A stretch of 63,496 nucleotides of DNA from Lepiota brunneoincarnata (taxonomy: Eukaryota > Basidiomycota > Agaricomycetes > Agaricales > Agaricaceae): NCBI GenBank assembly GCA_023014365.1, contig JAEBUN010000084.1, forward strand, positions 1-63,496, given 5' to 3'. The notes under the pieces were generated by a model. That model saw only the letters and a program-made list of their open reading frames with translations, searched no databases and was not told where the DNA came from. Positions 1 to 10,698 of the stretch are shown here, in pieces. Each line of letters starts with the position of its first letter. The stretch's first letter is position 1. A program made the position numbers and the translations under genes.

Positions 1-1019
1 GCATCGATGAGCCATCCACCTGCGACGTCCGGAACAGGGACTTATGACCCGGTGGTAAAGCGAGAACTGCAAAGCTTAAGCAGAAATTCAGGATGAATCC
101 TCGCAGATGGCAGGTGGCCTCGCTGAGCTTAAGGACCTCATGAATATCCAGGGGCATACCTTAAAAACATATTTAGAGAGCTCGGCGAAAGACGGACATA
201 ATCATGCCGGTTTATAATCACGCCCAGAGAATACCGGAAGTGGGCCGGCAGGGTGCTTTCCGATCGCAAGTGTTTCCTACTGCTGGTTTATTAGGGCATA
301 GTTGGTTATTCTGCCCGGACATGGAGGCGGATAAACAAGCCGGCCGAATTAGAGTCGAAGGGAACAAAATATATATGGGAGACGGCTCGAGTATCCCTCG
401 AGGAGAAGGGCCTATAAAGAGAAAGTGGCAAAGTACTATGCGACAAAGGGACAACTCTTCGTTCAGATACCAGAACTGCCGGAGGTTGAGCCTGAGTTAC
501 CGCAAGTACCAACGTCAGCAGTGTTTGCACAGAGAGCGTTCCCGAGGTCAGAAAACCAAAGGTCGCCAGCGGAAGAAGAAATCCGCCGTCTTGAAGCAGC
601 GCATGGAAATGTTGGAGACAGCTGCCATCCACGCTGGGAGTACCCCAAAGGTTAAGCTTATGACAAGAAAGGATGATAACGTCGAGATACAGTCTTTGGC
701 TCGAGCAATTGGCCCAGATACAGGCTAAGCTTAGTGGTCTGACGGATGTACGGCCCTCGGCAAGCCAGTATTTGGACACCAGGAGTGGCGCGAAGACTTG
801 GAACTCGGAGTCGGGTTTCTAAAGGGTTCGAGGAAGGAGCTGGCTCTGAAGAAGAAGGTCGCCTTCGCCAGAGGACAGACTCCTGAGGACGCGTCGGATT
901 CCGAGCGATCAGAAGAATCAGAAAATGAGGAAATAGGGCAGACAACGGAGGAACCAGTGCGTGCCGCAGCAGGGGAATTACCATATAGAAATGTGAAACC
1001 ACTGCGCCCCGGTCGTTGA
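1..1019 (+). pseudogene. gag (nucleocapsid part), truncated and frameshifted
   Basis: The capsid/nucleocapsid protein of the element packages its RNA. Only the C-terminal part lies in the window. An alpha-helical stretch is readable near 90-200. A CX2CX4HX4C zinc knuckle is recognisable at 271-314, but single extra bases put its cysteines in different frames. Downstream, a Gln/Glu/Pro-rich segment reads in one frame (425-655) and an acidic tail with the motif KKKVAFARGQTPED reads in another (798-1019). The true reading frame therefore hops three or four times. The order and character of these parts match Gag of basidiomycete gypsy elements. Either the copy is dead or the indels are assembly errors; the intact G-alpha gene nearby argues for real decay. 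Confidence 0.7.
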
Positions 1020-1106
1020 GGTGCCACCGTTGCCTGTCAGAAGGATGGAACCATCTAAGAGGAGCCTGCGTATAAGCACCAGGCCCCTATAGAGAGGAGT
1101 GTCGAT

Positions 1107-1932
1107 GTGGAGGAAGTACTCAGCAGGGTATTGAAGCGAGAAGCCTCAGTATCGCATGGAGAACTCTTGGCATTGTCACCGATATACAGGAACACTTATA
1201 GGGAGCGCATTATGAGAAAACGGGTACCCACGAGTCAAAGCTTAATAGCAGGAGTAGGGCCCTGGGACGATGATACAGAAGATATAGAGATTAATAGTGG
1301 GCCAGTACAAGTCATGATAACGGAGCTAGCAGACGGCACTCGGAAGTATGATACAGTGCTCCGAGAAGGCTCGGCAACCCAAGCCTGGGTAGCGCAGGAT
1401 CCAATCATGCAGTACTTGGAGTCACTTCCTCGAAGAGACAGGGGACGGCAAGTGTTTATTGCGAAAGAATGCGAGCCGTTGAGAGTAGTGCCAACTCTGA
1501 TAAATGGGATTCGGCAGGAAGAGGCCTTGCTAGATAGCGGGTCACAGATCGTCTCCATGAGTCAGGAAGCGGCGATTGCATGTCAAGTTTCTTGGGATCC
1601 AGATACTACGATAAATTTGCAGAGTGCGAATGGGCAGGTTGAAAAGACTTGTGGACTGGCAAAGAACGTAGGCTTTACCTGCGGGGGGAGTCACAATCTA
1701 TTTGCAAGTTCACATCGTTCGTAACCCCGCGTATCGAGTACTCTTGGGACGACCCTTTGATGTAATGACGGCTAGCGAAGTCAGGAATAGCGCCAGTGGC
1801 GAGCAAACCTTGGTTATTACGGACCCAAATACCAGAGAACGGGCTGTGTTACCAACTTATGCTCGAGGAGAGTGTAATCCTCCTAAGCTTAGGGAAAACA
1901 GTCAAAATTTTCAAGAAACCTCGATGAGTTGA
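1107..1932 (+). pseudogene. retropepsin (aspartic protease) part of pol
   Basis: The start is at 1107 (alternative start codon GTG; protein begins MEEVLSRVLK). The active-site triplet LLDSGSQ, with the catalytic Asp at about residue 143, lies near 1533. The flap-side motif LLGRPFDV typical of gypsy proteases lies near 1740-1764 but in the next frame. The shift occurs at the G run at 1682-1687: one G fewer would join both parts into one protease. A second frame change before 1929 returns to the first frame and leads into RT. The enzyme would cut the Gag-Pol polyprotein in virus-like particles. The acidic segment before the active site (DDDTEDIEIN) is a linker of unknown role. Confidence 0.8.
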
Positions 1933-3899
1933 CTGAGGGACAAGGAGAGGTGGCTTGTATAATAGACTATGATGATGAGAAGGGCCCTGTCGTCGCACAA
2001 ACACTAAGCTTAGCAAAAGGAAGCTTCTCAGAGGCCGAGCTACAGCTAATGTTCATTGACCAAGTCATACGTGATGAGGACTGCCCACAGGAAGATAGAG
2101 CAACGGCGTTATTGTGCCTAGGGCGCATCGCCAACGCACAGGATACGGAGGGTCAGGGAATGACTGTCTTCGAAACTGAAGGGGATGACGAAGATATTGT
2201 ACAATGCCTGGCTGGGAAGAAATATAAACCAGTCGCTTTAAAAGTGAGGCCAGTGTTAGGTGATTTACCGGAGAAATTCAGGATAAAACGAGAAATAAAA
2301 GGGGATCCGCTGGCAGAAATGCCTAAGCTTAGCATGCATCCTCCAGAGTTTGTCCCGACAGGCAGATATACGGAGGAGCGCAAGCTTAAGCTGGATGAAG
2401 CCCATGCAGGGGATTTCTTGTGGCCAGAAGAAAGAAAGCTGATGCACCAAGTCATGATGCTTCAAGAAAGGGCATTCGCATGGACAGATGAGGAGAGGGG
2501 ATGTTTTAGGGAAGACTTCTTCCCGCCGATCGAGATACCGACGGTAGAACATACTCCGTGGGTGGAGAAGCCCATTCCGATTCCACCAGCGATCTATGAT
2601 GAAGTCTGTGCCATTATAAAGAGAAAGATTAGTGCTGGTGTATACGAGCCGTCGAACTCATCCTATAGATCCCGATGGTTCTGTGTGGTGAAGAAAGATG
2701 GGAAAAGTTTGAGACTGGTACACAGCTTGGAGCCGCTGAACAGAGTGACAATAGCGCATTCAGGACTGCCGCCAGCAACGGAAGATTTGGCGATGCACTT
2801 CGCAGGCAGAGCTTGCGGAGGCATTCTGGATCTATATGTTGGCTATGACGAGCGACTGTTAGCTGAGTCGTCTCGGGACTTAACAACCTTCCAGATGCCT
2901 TTTGGAGCGCTACGCTTAGTGACATTACCCATGGGATGGACCAACTCAGTGCCTATATTCCATGAGGATGTAACAGCGATCCTAGCCAGTGAGATACCAG
3001 AATACACGATGCCGTACATAGATGATGTACCTATCAGAGGGCCGAAAACTAGATATGAGTTGCCAGATGGCACGGAAGAGACGTTGAAAGAGAACCCAGG
3101 GATCCGAAGATTTGTATGGGAACACATGCAGACCGTCAATAGGATTCTACAGAGGATGAAATACGTAGGAGGGACCTTCTCTGGGCCCAAGACGACTATC
3201 TGCGCTGATGAAATCACCGTGGTGGGTTTTGAATGCTCATATAAAGGACGGTTGCCTGCTACAGACACCATTGGGAAGATATTAAGATGGGGGGATTGCG
3301 AGAATGTCTCCGAGCTAAGGGGTTTTCTAGGAACAGCTACGCGCTGCAGGAATCATATCCCAAAGTTCATAGCCATAGCGGCACCTCTGTACGAAAAGCT
3401 TAAAAAAGGGCAAGAGTTTGAGTGGGGAGAAAACGAACGGAAAGCGCAGCAGGAGCTGAAAGATGCGATTCAGCGCTGTTTCCCGACCAGGAACCCCGAA
3501 TTTCCGAGTAAACAACCCATCGTAGTAGCCGTGGATACCTCATGGAGGGCGGTGGGATACTACATATATTAGAGAGATGGAGAAGACGCTAAGCTTATAC
3601 ATTATGTGAAGTTTGGGTCAATATTATTGGATGAAAGACAGCAGAGATACTCTCAGCCCAAGCGAGAGCTATGCGGCTTAAGAATGGTGCTGGAACAAGA
3701 GAAATATTTACTGTGGGGATCAAGAAACTTAGTGGTGGAGACGGATGCGAAGTTTCTCTTTGGGATGTTAAACAACCCAGGGAAGCTCCCGAACGCCACA
3801 GTAAACCGCTGGGTGGACTTCATTAGGTCGTTCCACTTCATGCTAGTACACAAAGAAGGGAAGAACTTTGGACCGGACGGACTGTCCAGGCGACGCTAC
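1929..3899 (+). pseudogene. reverse transcriptase and RNase H part of pol
   Basis: RT spans about residues 200-430 of the frame opened at 1929. The motifs are LVHSLEPLNRVT, then LDLYVGYDERL with a catalytic Asp (about residue 301), FQMPFGALRL, LPMGWTNSVP, and YIDD at residues 363-366 (3015-3026). YIDD replaces the common YVDD, and both Asp are kept. RNase H follows from about 3514 (VVAVDTSWRAVG). It is cut by a TAG at 3570-3572 and continues in the same frame with YSQPKRELCGL and the terminal motif GPDGLSRR near 3870-3896. TAG for CAG would be a C-to-T change. The palindrome TAAGCTTA occurs four times in this part. Function: copying element RNA into DNA within particles. Confidence 0.88.
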
Positions 3900-5678
3900 T
3901 ATCCCGGTGATGAGACAGCCCGTCGCTTCGACAATGGATCCGAGGATGAAGGAGAGGAGTTCGAACTGATCAAAGAAGATCCAGGGGCCGCAGATCCTTT
4001 ACCCTTGGAAGCCTTCTGCGATGAGATCGACAGTCGCTCTGGCTTCAACCAGGGTCTGGCGCGTGATGTGTATGATTTTGAGTATGAGCTGGATCAAGCC
4101 CGGGAAGAGTACTTGGATGAACAACAGGCTAAGCTTAGGGTTATAGAAGACCCAGCCTGTCCAGAAAACCATCGACAAGTACTAAGCTTAATGACGGATG
4201 TCAGGCTAGTGCCAGATTTCGAAGAGGAAAAGTCGGCCGAGATAGAGGAAACATATGATGAGTCGCGCAGGACAGATACAGCGCGAATACAAGATGAAAG
4301 GATACCCAAAGTCAGGGAATACCTGAAAACAGGGGGCAGTAGCGCAGCTGAAGGCTTGGATGAGCCAGATCTGCGTAAGCTTAAGCATATGGTAGAGCAT
4401 TTCTTCTTGGATAAAGAGGGGAGGCTGTATAGGACGAGTCCTAGCGGTCAGCATCAGCTAGTAGTGGATAAGGAGCAACGTATGTATATGTTGCGAGCCA
4501 GCCACGACTTCCTAGGACACAGAGGAATATACGCAACCACTAAGCTTATAACACAGAGGTTCTGGTGGCCGGAAGTTGAAGGAGACGTAGCTTGGTATGT
4601 GCAATCGTGCCATCTATGCCAGCAACGGCAAAAGGTGATCATCGAGACGCCGCCAATAGTAACGCCCACGCCGTCGATATTCCAAGTGCTACATGTGGAC
4701 ACACTACATATGACGCCAAGTTCTAATGGGTGTAGTTATATTGTGCATGGAAGGTGTGGACTGTCATCTTGGATGGAGGCAAAAGCGTTGAGAAAAGAGA
4801 ACGCCAGTTCGATCGCGCAGTGGTTATTCGAAGATATCATTTGCCGATGGGGCTGTATAGTGAAGATTGTCACGGACAACGGTTCTCCATTTAAGAAAGC
4901 TGTTCGATGGCTGGAAGAAAAATATGGGATAAAGGGAGTAACGATATCTCCTTACAATTCCAAAGCGAACGGGATTATTGAGCGACCCCACTGGGATGTG
5001 CGACAAATGTTGTACAAAGCTACAGATGGAGACGTCAAAAAGTGGTATTGGCACCTACCGCACGTTATGTGGGCAGATCGGATCACCATTAGAAAAGGAA
5101 TGGGGTGTTCCCCGTACTTTTTGGTAACCGGAGCGCACCCGACGCTACCTTTGGATGTCAAAGAAGCCACTTGGCTGGTGCAGCTACCGAATAAGTACTT
5201 GACCACGGCCGAGTTGATAGGATATTGAGCTCAGGCTTTGGCAAAACATGTTCGGCATGTTGAGGAGATGCGTCAGCGTGTTTCAGACACTAAGCTTAGC
5301 AAGGCTTGGGAAATGGAACGGCAAGCAGCGCATAAGATAAAAGACTATCGCTTCGGCGCAGGAGATTTAGTATTAGTGAGAAATACAGCTATAGAGAGCT
5401 CAGCAGACAGGAAGATGAAACCCAGGTATCTAGGACCCATGGTGGTCATATCTAGATCAAAGGGAGGATCTTATATCCTGGCAGAGTTGGACGGTTCGGT
5501 ATGGCAGAATAAAGTGGCGGCGTTCAGAGTAATTCCCTACTTAGCCAGGAAACATATACCGTTGCCGCCGGAATTACAAGAGTTGATAGATCTGTCGCCA
5601 GAGGGACTGAAGACCCTGGAGGAGACTACTGAGGATGAGCCTAGTGACAGATGGGAGCCGGAAGAGTTGGAAGGATAG
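3900..5678 (+). pseudogene. integrase part of pol
   Basis: The frame of RT continues. A long acidic linker (about 3900-4460) is followed by an HHCC zinc domain: HDFLGH supplies both His and SCHLCQQ both Cys (4503-4625). The catalytic triad is visible as VLHVD (Asp near 4698), IVTDNGSPF (Asp near 4875) and NGIIER (Glu near 4980). A second in-frame stop, TGA at 5226-5228, separates the core from the C-terminal DNA-binding part. That part contains [21 protein letters not shown] and ends at TAG 5676-5678. No chromodomain is visible. CGA-to-TGA would be a C-to-T change. Apart from the two stops, the frame 1929-5678 is open over 1250 codons. Confidence 0.88.
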
Positions 5679-5754
5679 AAAAAACCTGATATTGTGGACA
5701 GAACTATCTACTTATCGACGGAAAACTATCCTAGGGACTGTAAAAGCGTTAAGC

Positions 5755-7382
5755 TTAAGTGGGGAGGGGCTTGTCCAAGTCGGAGAGGTTGCGCAAAAGA
5801 CTTTTGAGACGGATGCGCTCTTGAATGAGGAATTGGAACCTCTTTAAGTTAGCTTCGAGCGAGGGAATAGCCTCGATGAAGTCCCGGCTGAGCGAATTGA
5901 GGTCGCATTTGACAGACCGAGCGTCGTCACTGCGAGATTCAGACTCGTACTCGTCGCGAGAGTGAGACAGGAGGTTTTGGAGTTCCTGGAGCAAACGAGC
6001 TGCCCGGGAAAAGTGTCAGAACCGCTAAGCTTAACGAACAGAAGTGAGAAATTGCCCACCGGATAAGCCTGCGAAGGTGCGCTCATCAGAAGCAGACTCG
6101 GTACGGGCGCGTTTGGCAGTATTGGCGCTGGCTTTGGCTAGAACCTGTTCAGCCCGGACATAACAGCAGTGTTTAGTGTTCATATTGGGAACTTGACAAT
6201 AGGGAAGAAGACGGACAGAGCCTTTAGACGATGAGGACTTTTTGACAGTCTCCTAGAGAGAGAGGAAGTCAGAATCAGTGGTTGGGGGGAGTGGAGCTGG
6301 CGCACCACGTCGGAGGTAGACAAACGACGCTTGCGATAAGGCGGAACTACACGAACCTCTTCGACGATAGCTTGAGAGACCTCCTCGTCGACCATCATGT
6401 CCTGAAGGCGAGCGATGATCTCAGCCAATGTAATAGGTTGAGAAGCAGCTAGATTACCGTGTCAGCACCAGTTGCTCGGGAGTTGGAGGCACTATTCATA
6501 CTCTCCGCAGGCTCGGTATCGGTGTCTACCACAACAGCAGCAGAGATAGGGGCCTTGCGACCCTTGCGAGGCTAAGCTTATGCATGAGAAGACGATTTGA
6601 AGCCAAAAGAACGCTAAGCTTACGCGTTTGGGGACAGCAGAGCCTTCGGCAACGTTGGAGGAAGTAGAGCCAGTCGTGGACGACGGGTTCTGAGCCTCTT
6701 CGGTATGGGTTTTGTGGGATTCTTCAGAGCGGACGCGATTAATGCGGCTACAGCATTCAGAGAGCGCCTTATAGATCGCGGGCATCTCATAAGACGAATG
6801 GTAGTTGTTTTGGTAAATTTCGTAGAGCTTGCGAATACGGAAGACATAGTCTTGGTTGACATGAAGCTTGATAGCTTCATTATCCTCCGATAACGCTTCA
6901 ATATAAGCAGACTAGAAATGATTGAGGAACAGCGAGAGAAGCATGAAAAGAATAGACATACCCCAGGGGCGTCGAATGCAAGGAGAGCCTTCTTGACGAG
7001 GGGACGAGCGACTTGACTGTTTTGCAGGCGCTGAAGACGACCTTTGGCGTTGCTGATGAGATCGTCGAGCTCGACTTGAAGGTTGGGGATTGAAGAAGCC
7101 ATTTTCTTACGAAGAGTGTCTGCTAGAATGAGACGTCGCTCCCTCGCTTTTATAAGAAAAGGCTGTCGGCAGTGATGACGAATCATGACGAGTGGATAAA
7201 GAGCACCCTCCACCCTAAGCTTATGACCTGAGAGGCCGGAGGGGCAGTGCTAGGCCCAGCGTAGTCTGAGGACAGTGTGAGGAAAAACAAAGATGATTGT
7301 AACACGAACTCTACTCACCAGAGGAGGAGTCCGTGTCTACTTCGTATCGGGCACGTTTGCTGCTGCGCGTGTTTCTGTCCAT
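5755..7382 (-). pseudogene. spliced gene on the strand opposite to pol, unknown function
   Basis: I do not recognise this protein. Exon 1 (7319-7382) begins MDRNTRSSKRAR and ends at a GTGAGT donor. A clear 51-base GT-AG intron at about 6911-6961 joins KKALLAFDAPG to SAYIEALSED in frame. Further exons encode LYEIYQNNYHSSYEMPA, the basic VVPPYRKRRLSTSDV, a Cys/His patch (YCQVPNMNTKHCCYV) and a helical C-terminus ending at a TAA at 5755-5757. Short Arg/Lys patches suggest a nuclear protein (inference). At least one frameshift near 6440 breaks it. It carries TAAGCTTA at the same density as pol, so it appears to belong to the element rather than to the host. One copy forms the donor GTAAGC, another GTTAAGC, and another the stop codon. 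Confidence 0.6.
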
Positions 7383-8938
7383 TGTTGATAGAAGTGGGCG
7401 TTAAGGAGTGATCTGCGAGCAGGATAAAACGAATAAAGAGTGAGAGGGAGAACGAAAGAGAGGAAACGAGACCTTGGGACATTTAAAAGACCCAATAAAG
7501 AGATAAAAATTTAAGCTATAGCAACAAGAAGTTGATCTATACATTTAAACTCGGTGACATGACATCATTTGGAATAAGCTTAGCGAAAGTGCGCTACCCT
7601 CGAAGCTGGTGAACGTTCTAGACCATAGAGCGCGTCAGAGAGACTCAGATACTGCGAATTTGAAGGAGATAATGACTGAGGACAGTCAGCAATTGGTTAG
7701 GGGGAGATGATACGCCGATTTCACGCCTATACATGAATTCCGTACTCTGGAACGATTCTCTACATAGAATCATTGGCTATATCATTAAAGAACTCTATAG
7801 AGGATTGGTACTATGTCCCGTAGTAGCCAGTTCGACCGAATTGAGGATATTCGAGCCTTGGAAGTGTTCAAACCAGTTCATTATCACTAAGCTTAGTGAA
7901 CCAAACTATCGGAACGCTTTCCAGAGGGATTCAGGACTCTACATAGTCTATCGAGTATACTCCGGTCGCATCAAGGGACCTTACGAGCAGTTTTCTGATG
8001 AACCCGGATGTGTTTGAATATAAAGAATGTACCTAGCGGCTGTCGCAGGAGTATTACGTCGAAAGCGAGCCCAATAATGATGACCGGACCACGGAACGGA
8101 ACGTTCAACGTTCGGGAGGCGACACCCGATGCCCAAAACCCTAGAAATATCAAAGACTCCTAATTAACGAGTGCTTTGTGGGTCCCGGCACCTCGGCCTA
8201 TTGCTTAACTGAGATTAATTACAACGGATCAAGGGACTGTCCATCCGCTATACATTCCGATCATAATTGATCCGGAGTCTTAACGCGCTCGCGTGGATGC
8301 AGAATAATGCAGACGAGCACGAAACACGTCTGGCTGGATTGCCATTCGTTAATCAGAGAAAAACCCATAACCCAGGGCAAGGTAGAAATGCTGCCGAACC
8401 TTCCAAAATGTTCTACAGTGCCTGTAACAATTAAGCTTATTGTTTTCTATTTCATATTTACTATCTCTCGTATGTATCTAAACAATATAAATACGGTCGC
8501 ACTTGTTCGTGGAGAAGCAAGAGGTCTCACCCCCGCTTCCACACGCAAGTCTGCGAGCTGTGATCAAGAACGGTTTCAGAGGGCTATTTAGTGTGCGTCG
8601 TTAAGTGTGAATTCTTCGGTCGTCGACCAACCCAGAGACAGAGACAGAGACCAGAGTTCAGAGTTTAGAGTTCCAGAGTGCTAGAGACAGAGACAGAGAC
8701 AGAGACCAGAGACCAGAGACTAGAGACCCCGCGCTTTGAATTGACAGGGATTGTCCTTTCATTGTTGCACCGTACGGCTAAGATAACTTCAACGGCTGTT
8801 CGTTAACCTCTAAAACACTACTCTCTTGAATTTCGCTGTCAGAACGCACCCCCAGAACACCCTAAAAGACGAAACTGTTCCTTATCTATCTCATTCCACT
8901 TGTATTAGCTTAAGCTTATCGAATTTCGGCTAAGCTTA
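7383..8938 (+). mobile_element. 3' non-coding end and candidate 3' LTR of the first gypsy element
   Basis: There is no convincing ORF. The first part (7383-7500) would be the promoter side of the opposite-strand gene. Between about 8280 and 8938 lie a TATAAATA box (about 8487), a tract of CAGAGA-type repeats (8635-8730) and pyrimidine-rich sequence, all consistent with an LTR. Five TAAGCTTA palindromes occur (7575, 7888, 8432, 8911, 8931), the last two only 20 bases apart at the very end. The LTR start cannot be fixed without the 5' copy. Confidence 0.45.
8635..8730 (+). repeat. CAGAGA-type short tandem repeat
   Basis: Imperfect tandem copies of CAGAGA/CCAGAG lie downstream of the TATAAATA box in the probable 3' LTR. 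They could belong to the 5' untranslated leader of element transcripts. That is inference from position only. Confidence 0.7.
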
Positions 8939-8999
8939 GTGAAAACAAGCCCACTATCCATATTGAAACATACGAACGTTTCTACCTTTTCACCGGACA

Positions 9000-9073
9000 T
9001 CCAACCGCAAGTCCCTAGACGTACCTTGCGTAAGGGGGAGCGTAACGCGGAGCACGATGCCAGTCCCCTTACA
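9000..9073 (+). mobile_element. 3' end fragment of the chromovirus 5' LTR
   Basis: The sequence CCTAGACGTACCTTGCGTAAGGGGG-GCG...GATGCCAGTCCCCTTACA matches the end of the LTR at 12008-12059. The remainder of this LTR is missing to the left, where the first gypsy element ends. Confidence 0.65.
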
Positions 9074-9078
9074 TGCTG

Positions 9079-10612
9079 GTCCCTGTACCTTTCCTGGTTT
9101 TATTTCTCCCTTCACTACTGCCCTGGTCATAGTATGGGAAAGTCTGATGCCTTGTCCCAGAGATCTGATCATGGCTCAGGAGCGCATGATAATGCTGATA
9201 TTACACTTCTCTCAGCATCTCTCTTTGCGGTATGGGCTGTGGACAGGATTTCCCTCCAAGGGGAAGAGCAGGCCCTTCTCTGAAATATCTGTTCCAGAAA
9301 CCAAGGAGGCAAACAAGAGGAAACAGTGGCCAGGGCAGCCCAGGAACTCCAAAAGTCTGCAACATGCCCAGTGCACAGTGCTGAATGGTCTGAGCTGGAT
9401 GGTCTGCTTGTTTTCCAAGGCAAGATATATGTTCCAGATGATGCAATGCTCCACCAATGCATTGTAGCCCTTCACCATGACTCTCAGATCGGGGGGCATG
9501 CTAGCTGATGGAAAACTCTAGAACTGGTCTCCTGAAACTACTGGTGGCCCAATATGTCTCATTTTGTAGTGGAACTCCCAGAGTCCAACAGGTATGATGC
9601 TGTCATGACAGTGGTTGACTCTGTCTCCAAGCATGCTCATTTCATCCCAACACACACCACTCTTACAGCAGACAGAGCAGCATGGCTATTCCTCTATCAT
9701 GTATGGAAACTACATGGACTTCCACAATAAGTGGTCTCAGATCAAGGTCCTCAGTTCATTGCATCATTCACCAAGGAACTCTACCACTTACTTGGAATCA
9801 AAAGTGCTTCTTCTACAGCATGGCATCCCCAATCTGATGGGCAGACAGAATGGATCAACCAGGAATTGGACCAATACCTCCAGATTTTTGTCAATGAGTG
9901 GCAGAATGATTGGCATGACCTCCTTCCCCTAGTAGAATTCCAGCATAACAATCACATCCATGCCTCCACTCAACACTCACCATTTGTGCTAGACACCAGC
10001 CAAAACCTGAGAATGGGGTTTGAACCTTGCCAATGACCATCTCAGCTGAAAATAGTCAACAAGTTCAAATCCCAGATGAAATCAGCATTGGAGGAGGCAA
10101 GATCAGCACTCACAAAGTCCAAAGACAATATGGCAAGGTACTACAACCAACAGCAAACCCCAACTCTGGAGTTCAAAACTGGAGATAAGGTCTTTCTGGA
10201 TGCGTCAGATATACAAATCACACAACCATCCAAGAAACTCTCACATTGCCAGTTGGGACCTTATGCGATTGACAAACAGATCAGCCCCAATGCATACTGA
10301 CTGAAGTTGCCAAAATCTATGAGATGCCTCCATCCAGTCTTCAACATGGTAAAGCTCACACCCACTCCCATAGACCCTATTCCTGGATGCCATCCCAAGC
10401 CACCACCAACATCCATCATCATTGAGGACAAAGAAGAGTGGGTAGTTGAGGAAATTCTAGACAGCCACATCCACCAGAGGAGACTCCAGCTCCTAGTAAA
10501 ATGGAAAGACTTCAGGATTGAAGAAAACTCCTGGGAATCAGCTGACAACATCCATGCCCCCGACTGTGTAATGGAATTCTATCAACAGCACCTGGGAGCT
10601 CCAAGACAGATC
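9079..10612 (+). pseudogene. chromovirus pol remnant: RNase H end, integrase, chromodomain
   Basis: The remnant begins WSLYLSWFYFSLHYCPGHS, the end of RNase H. It continues with the integrase zinc region (HHDSQIGGHAS, then a stop, then NYWWPNMSHF). A deletion near 9560-9580 removes the CxxC motif and the first catalytic Asp. The second Asp (VVSDQGPQF, near 9740) and the Glu context (SDGQTEWIN, near 9850) remain. The C-terminal GPYAIDKQISPNAY is followed by a chromodomain (about 10439-10600, VEEILDS...QLLVKWKDF...ENSWE), which in chromoviruses guides integration to heterochromatin. Stops interrupt it at several sites (near 9508, 9731, 10034, 10298). As read it cannot encode an active integrase. 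Confidence 0.88.
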
Positions 10613-10698
10613 AGAAGTCTCACATTTGGCTCAATCCCTTTCTGTGCCCTTGACCCACCCATTGTGCCAAGTCATCACAACCTTGAAGGGGGGGTAGA

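Larger units (their letters stand above)
1..8938 (+). mobile_element. Ty3/gypsy LTR retrotransposon, 5' end outside window
   Basis: The left edge falls inside gag. The order gag, protease, RT, RNase H, integrase is the Ty3/gypsy order, and the RT motifs resemble basidiomycete gypsy polyproteins. After pol the element continues through a gene on the opposite strand and a non-coding end with a TATAAATA box near 8487. I place the right limit at 8938 because the palindrome TAAGCTTA, spread over the whole element, stops there and the end of another LTR follows at about 9000. The 5' LTR is not in the window, so the 3' LTR limits cannot be proved. CpG is common here, unlike the neighbouring gypsy element, which suggests a younger copy. 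Several single-base frameshifts and two in-frame stops make it non-autonomous as read. Confidence 0.85.
653..8938. repeat. dispersed palindrome TAAGCTTA, 21 copies
   Basis: Exact TAAGCTTA starts at 653, 726, 1884, 2005, 2324, 3590, 4130, 4183, 4376, 4541, 5291, 5750, 6026, 6573, 6615, 7216, 7575, 7888, 8432, 8911 and 8931. Eight are the 10-base palindrome CTAAGCTTAG (725, 1883, 2004, 2323, 4129, 5290, 7887, 8930). Near-matches occur at about 72, 1237, 2382 and 3395. A given 8-mer is expected about 0.14 times in 9 kb of random sequence. I saw no exact copy from 8939 to 63496. In pol it is read as Lys-Leu (AAG CTT) or as Leu-Ser-Leu (CTA AGC TTA), so the DNA motif is kept in different frames. 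Confidence 0.92.

Noticed and set aside
204..728. 174-codon ORF as an independent gene
   Set aside because: It merges pieces of gag in and out of frame; the zinc knuckle and downstream gag motifs lie in neighbouring frames.
653..8938. TAAGCTTA as a HindIII ligation or Hi-C junction artefact
   Set aside because: Filled-in HindIII junctions would read AAGCTAGCTT. Coding frames and protein motifs run straight through most copies, so no fragments were joined there.
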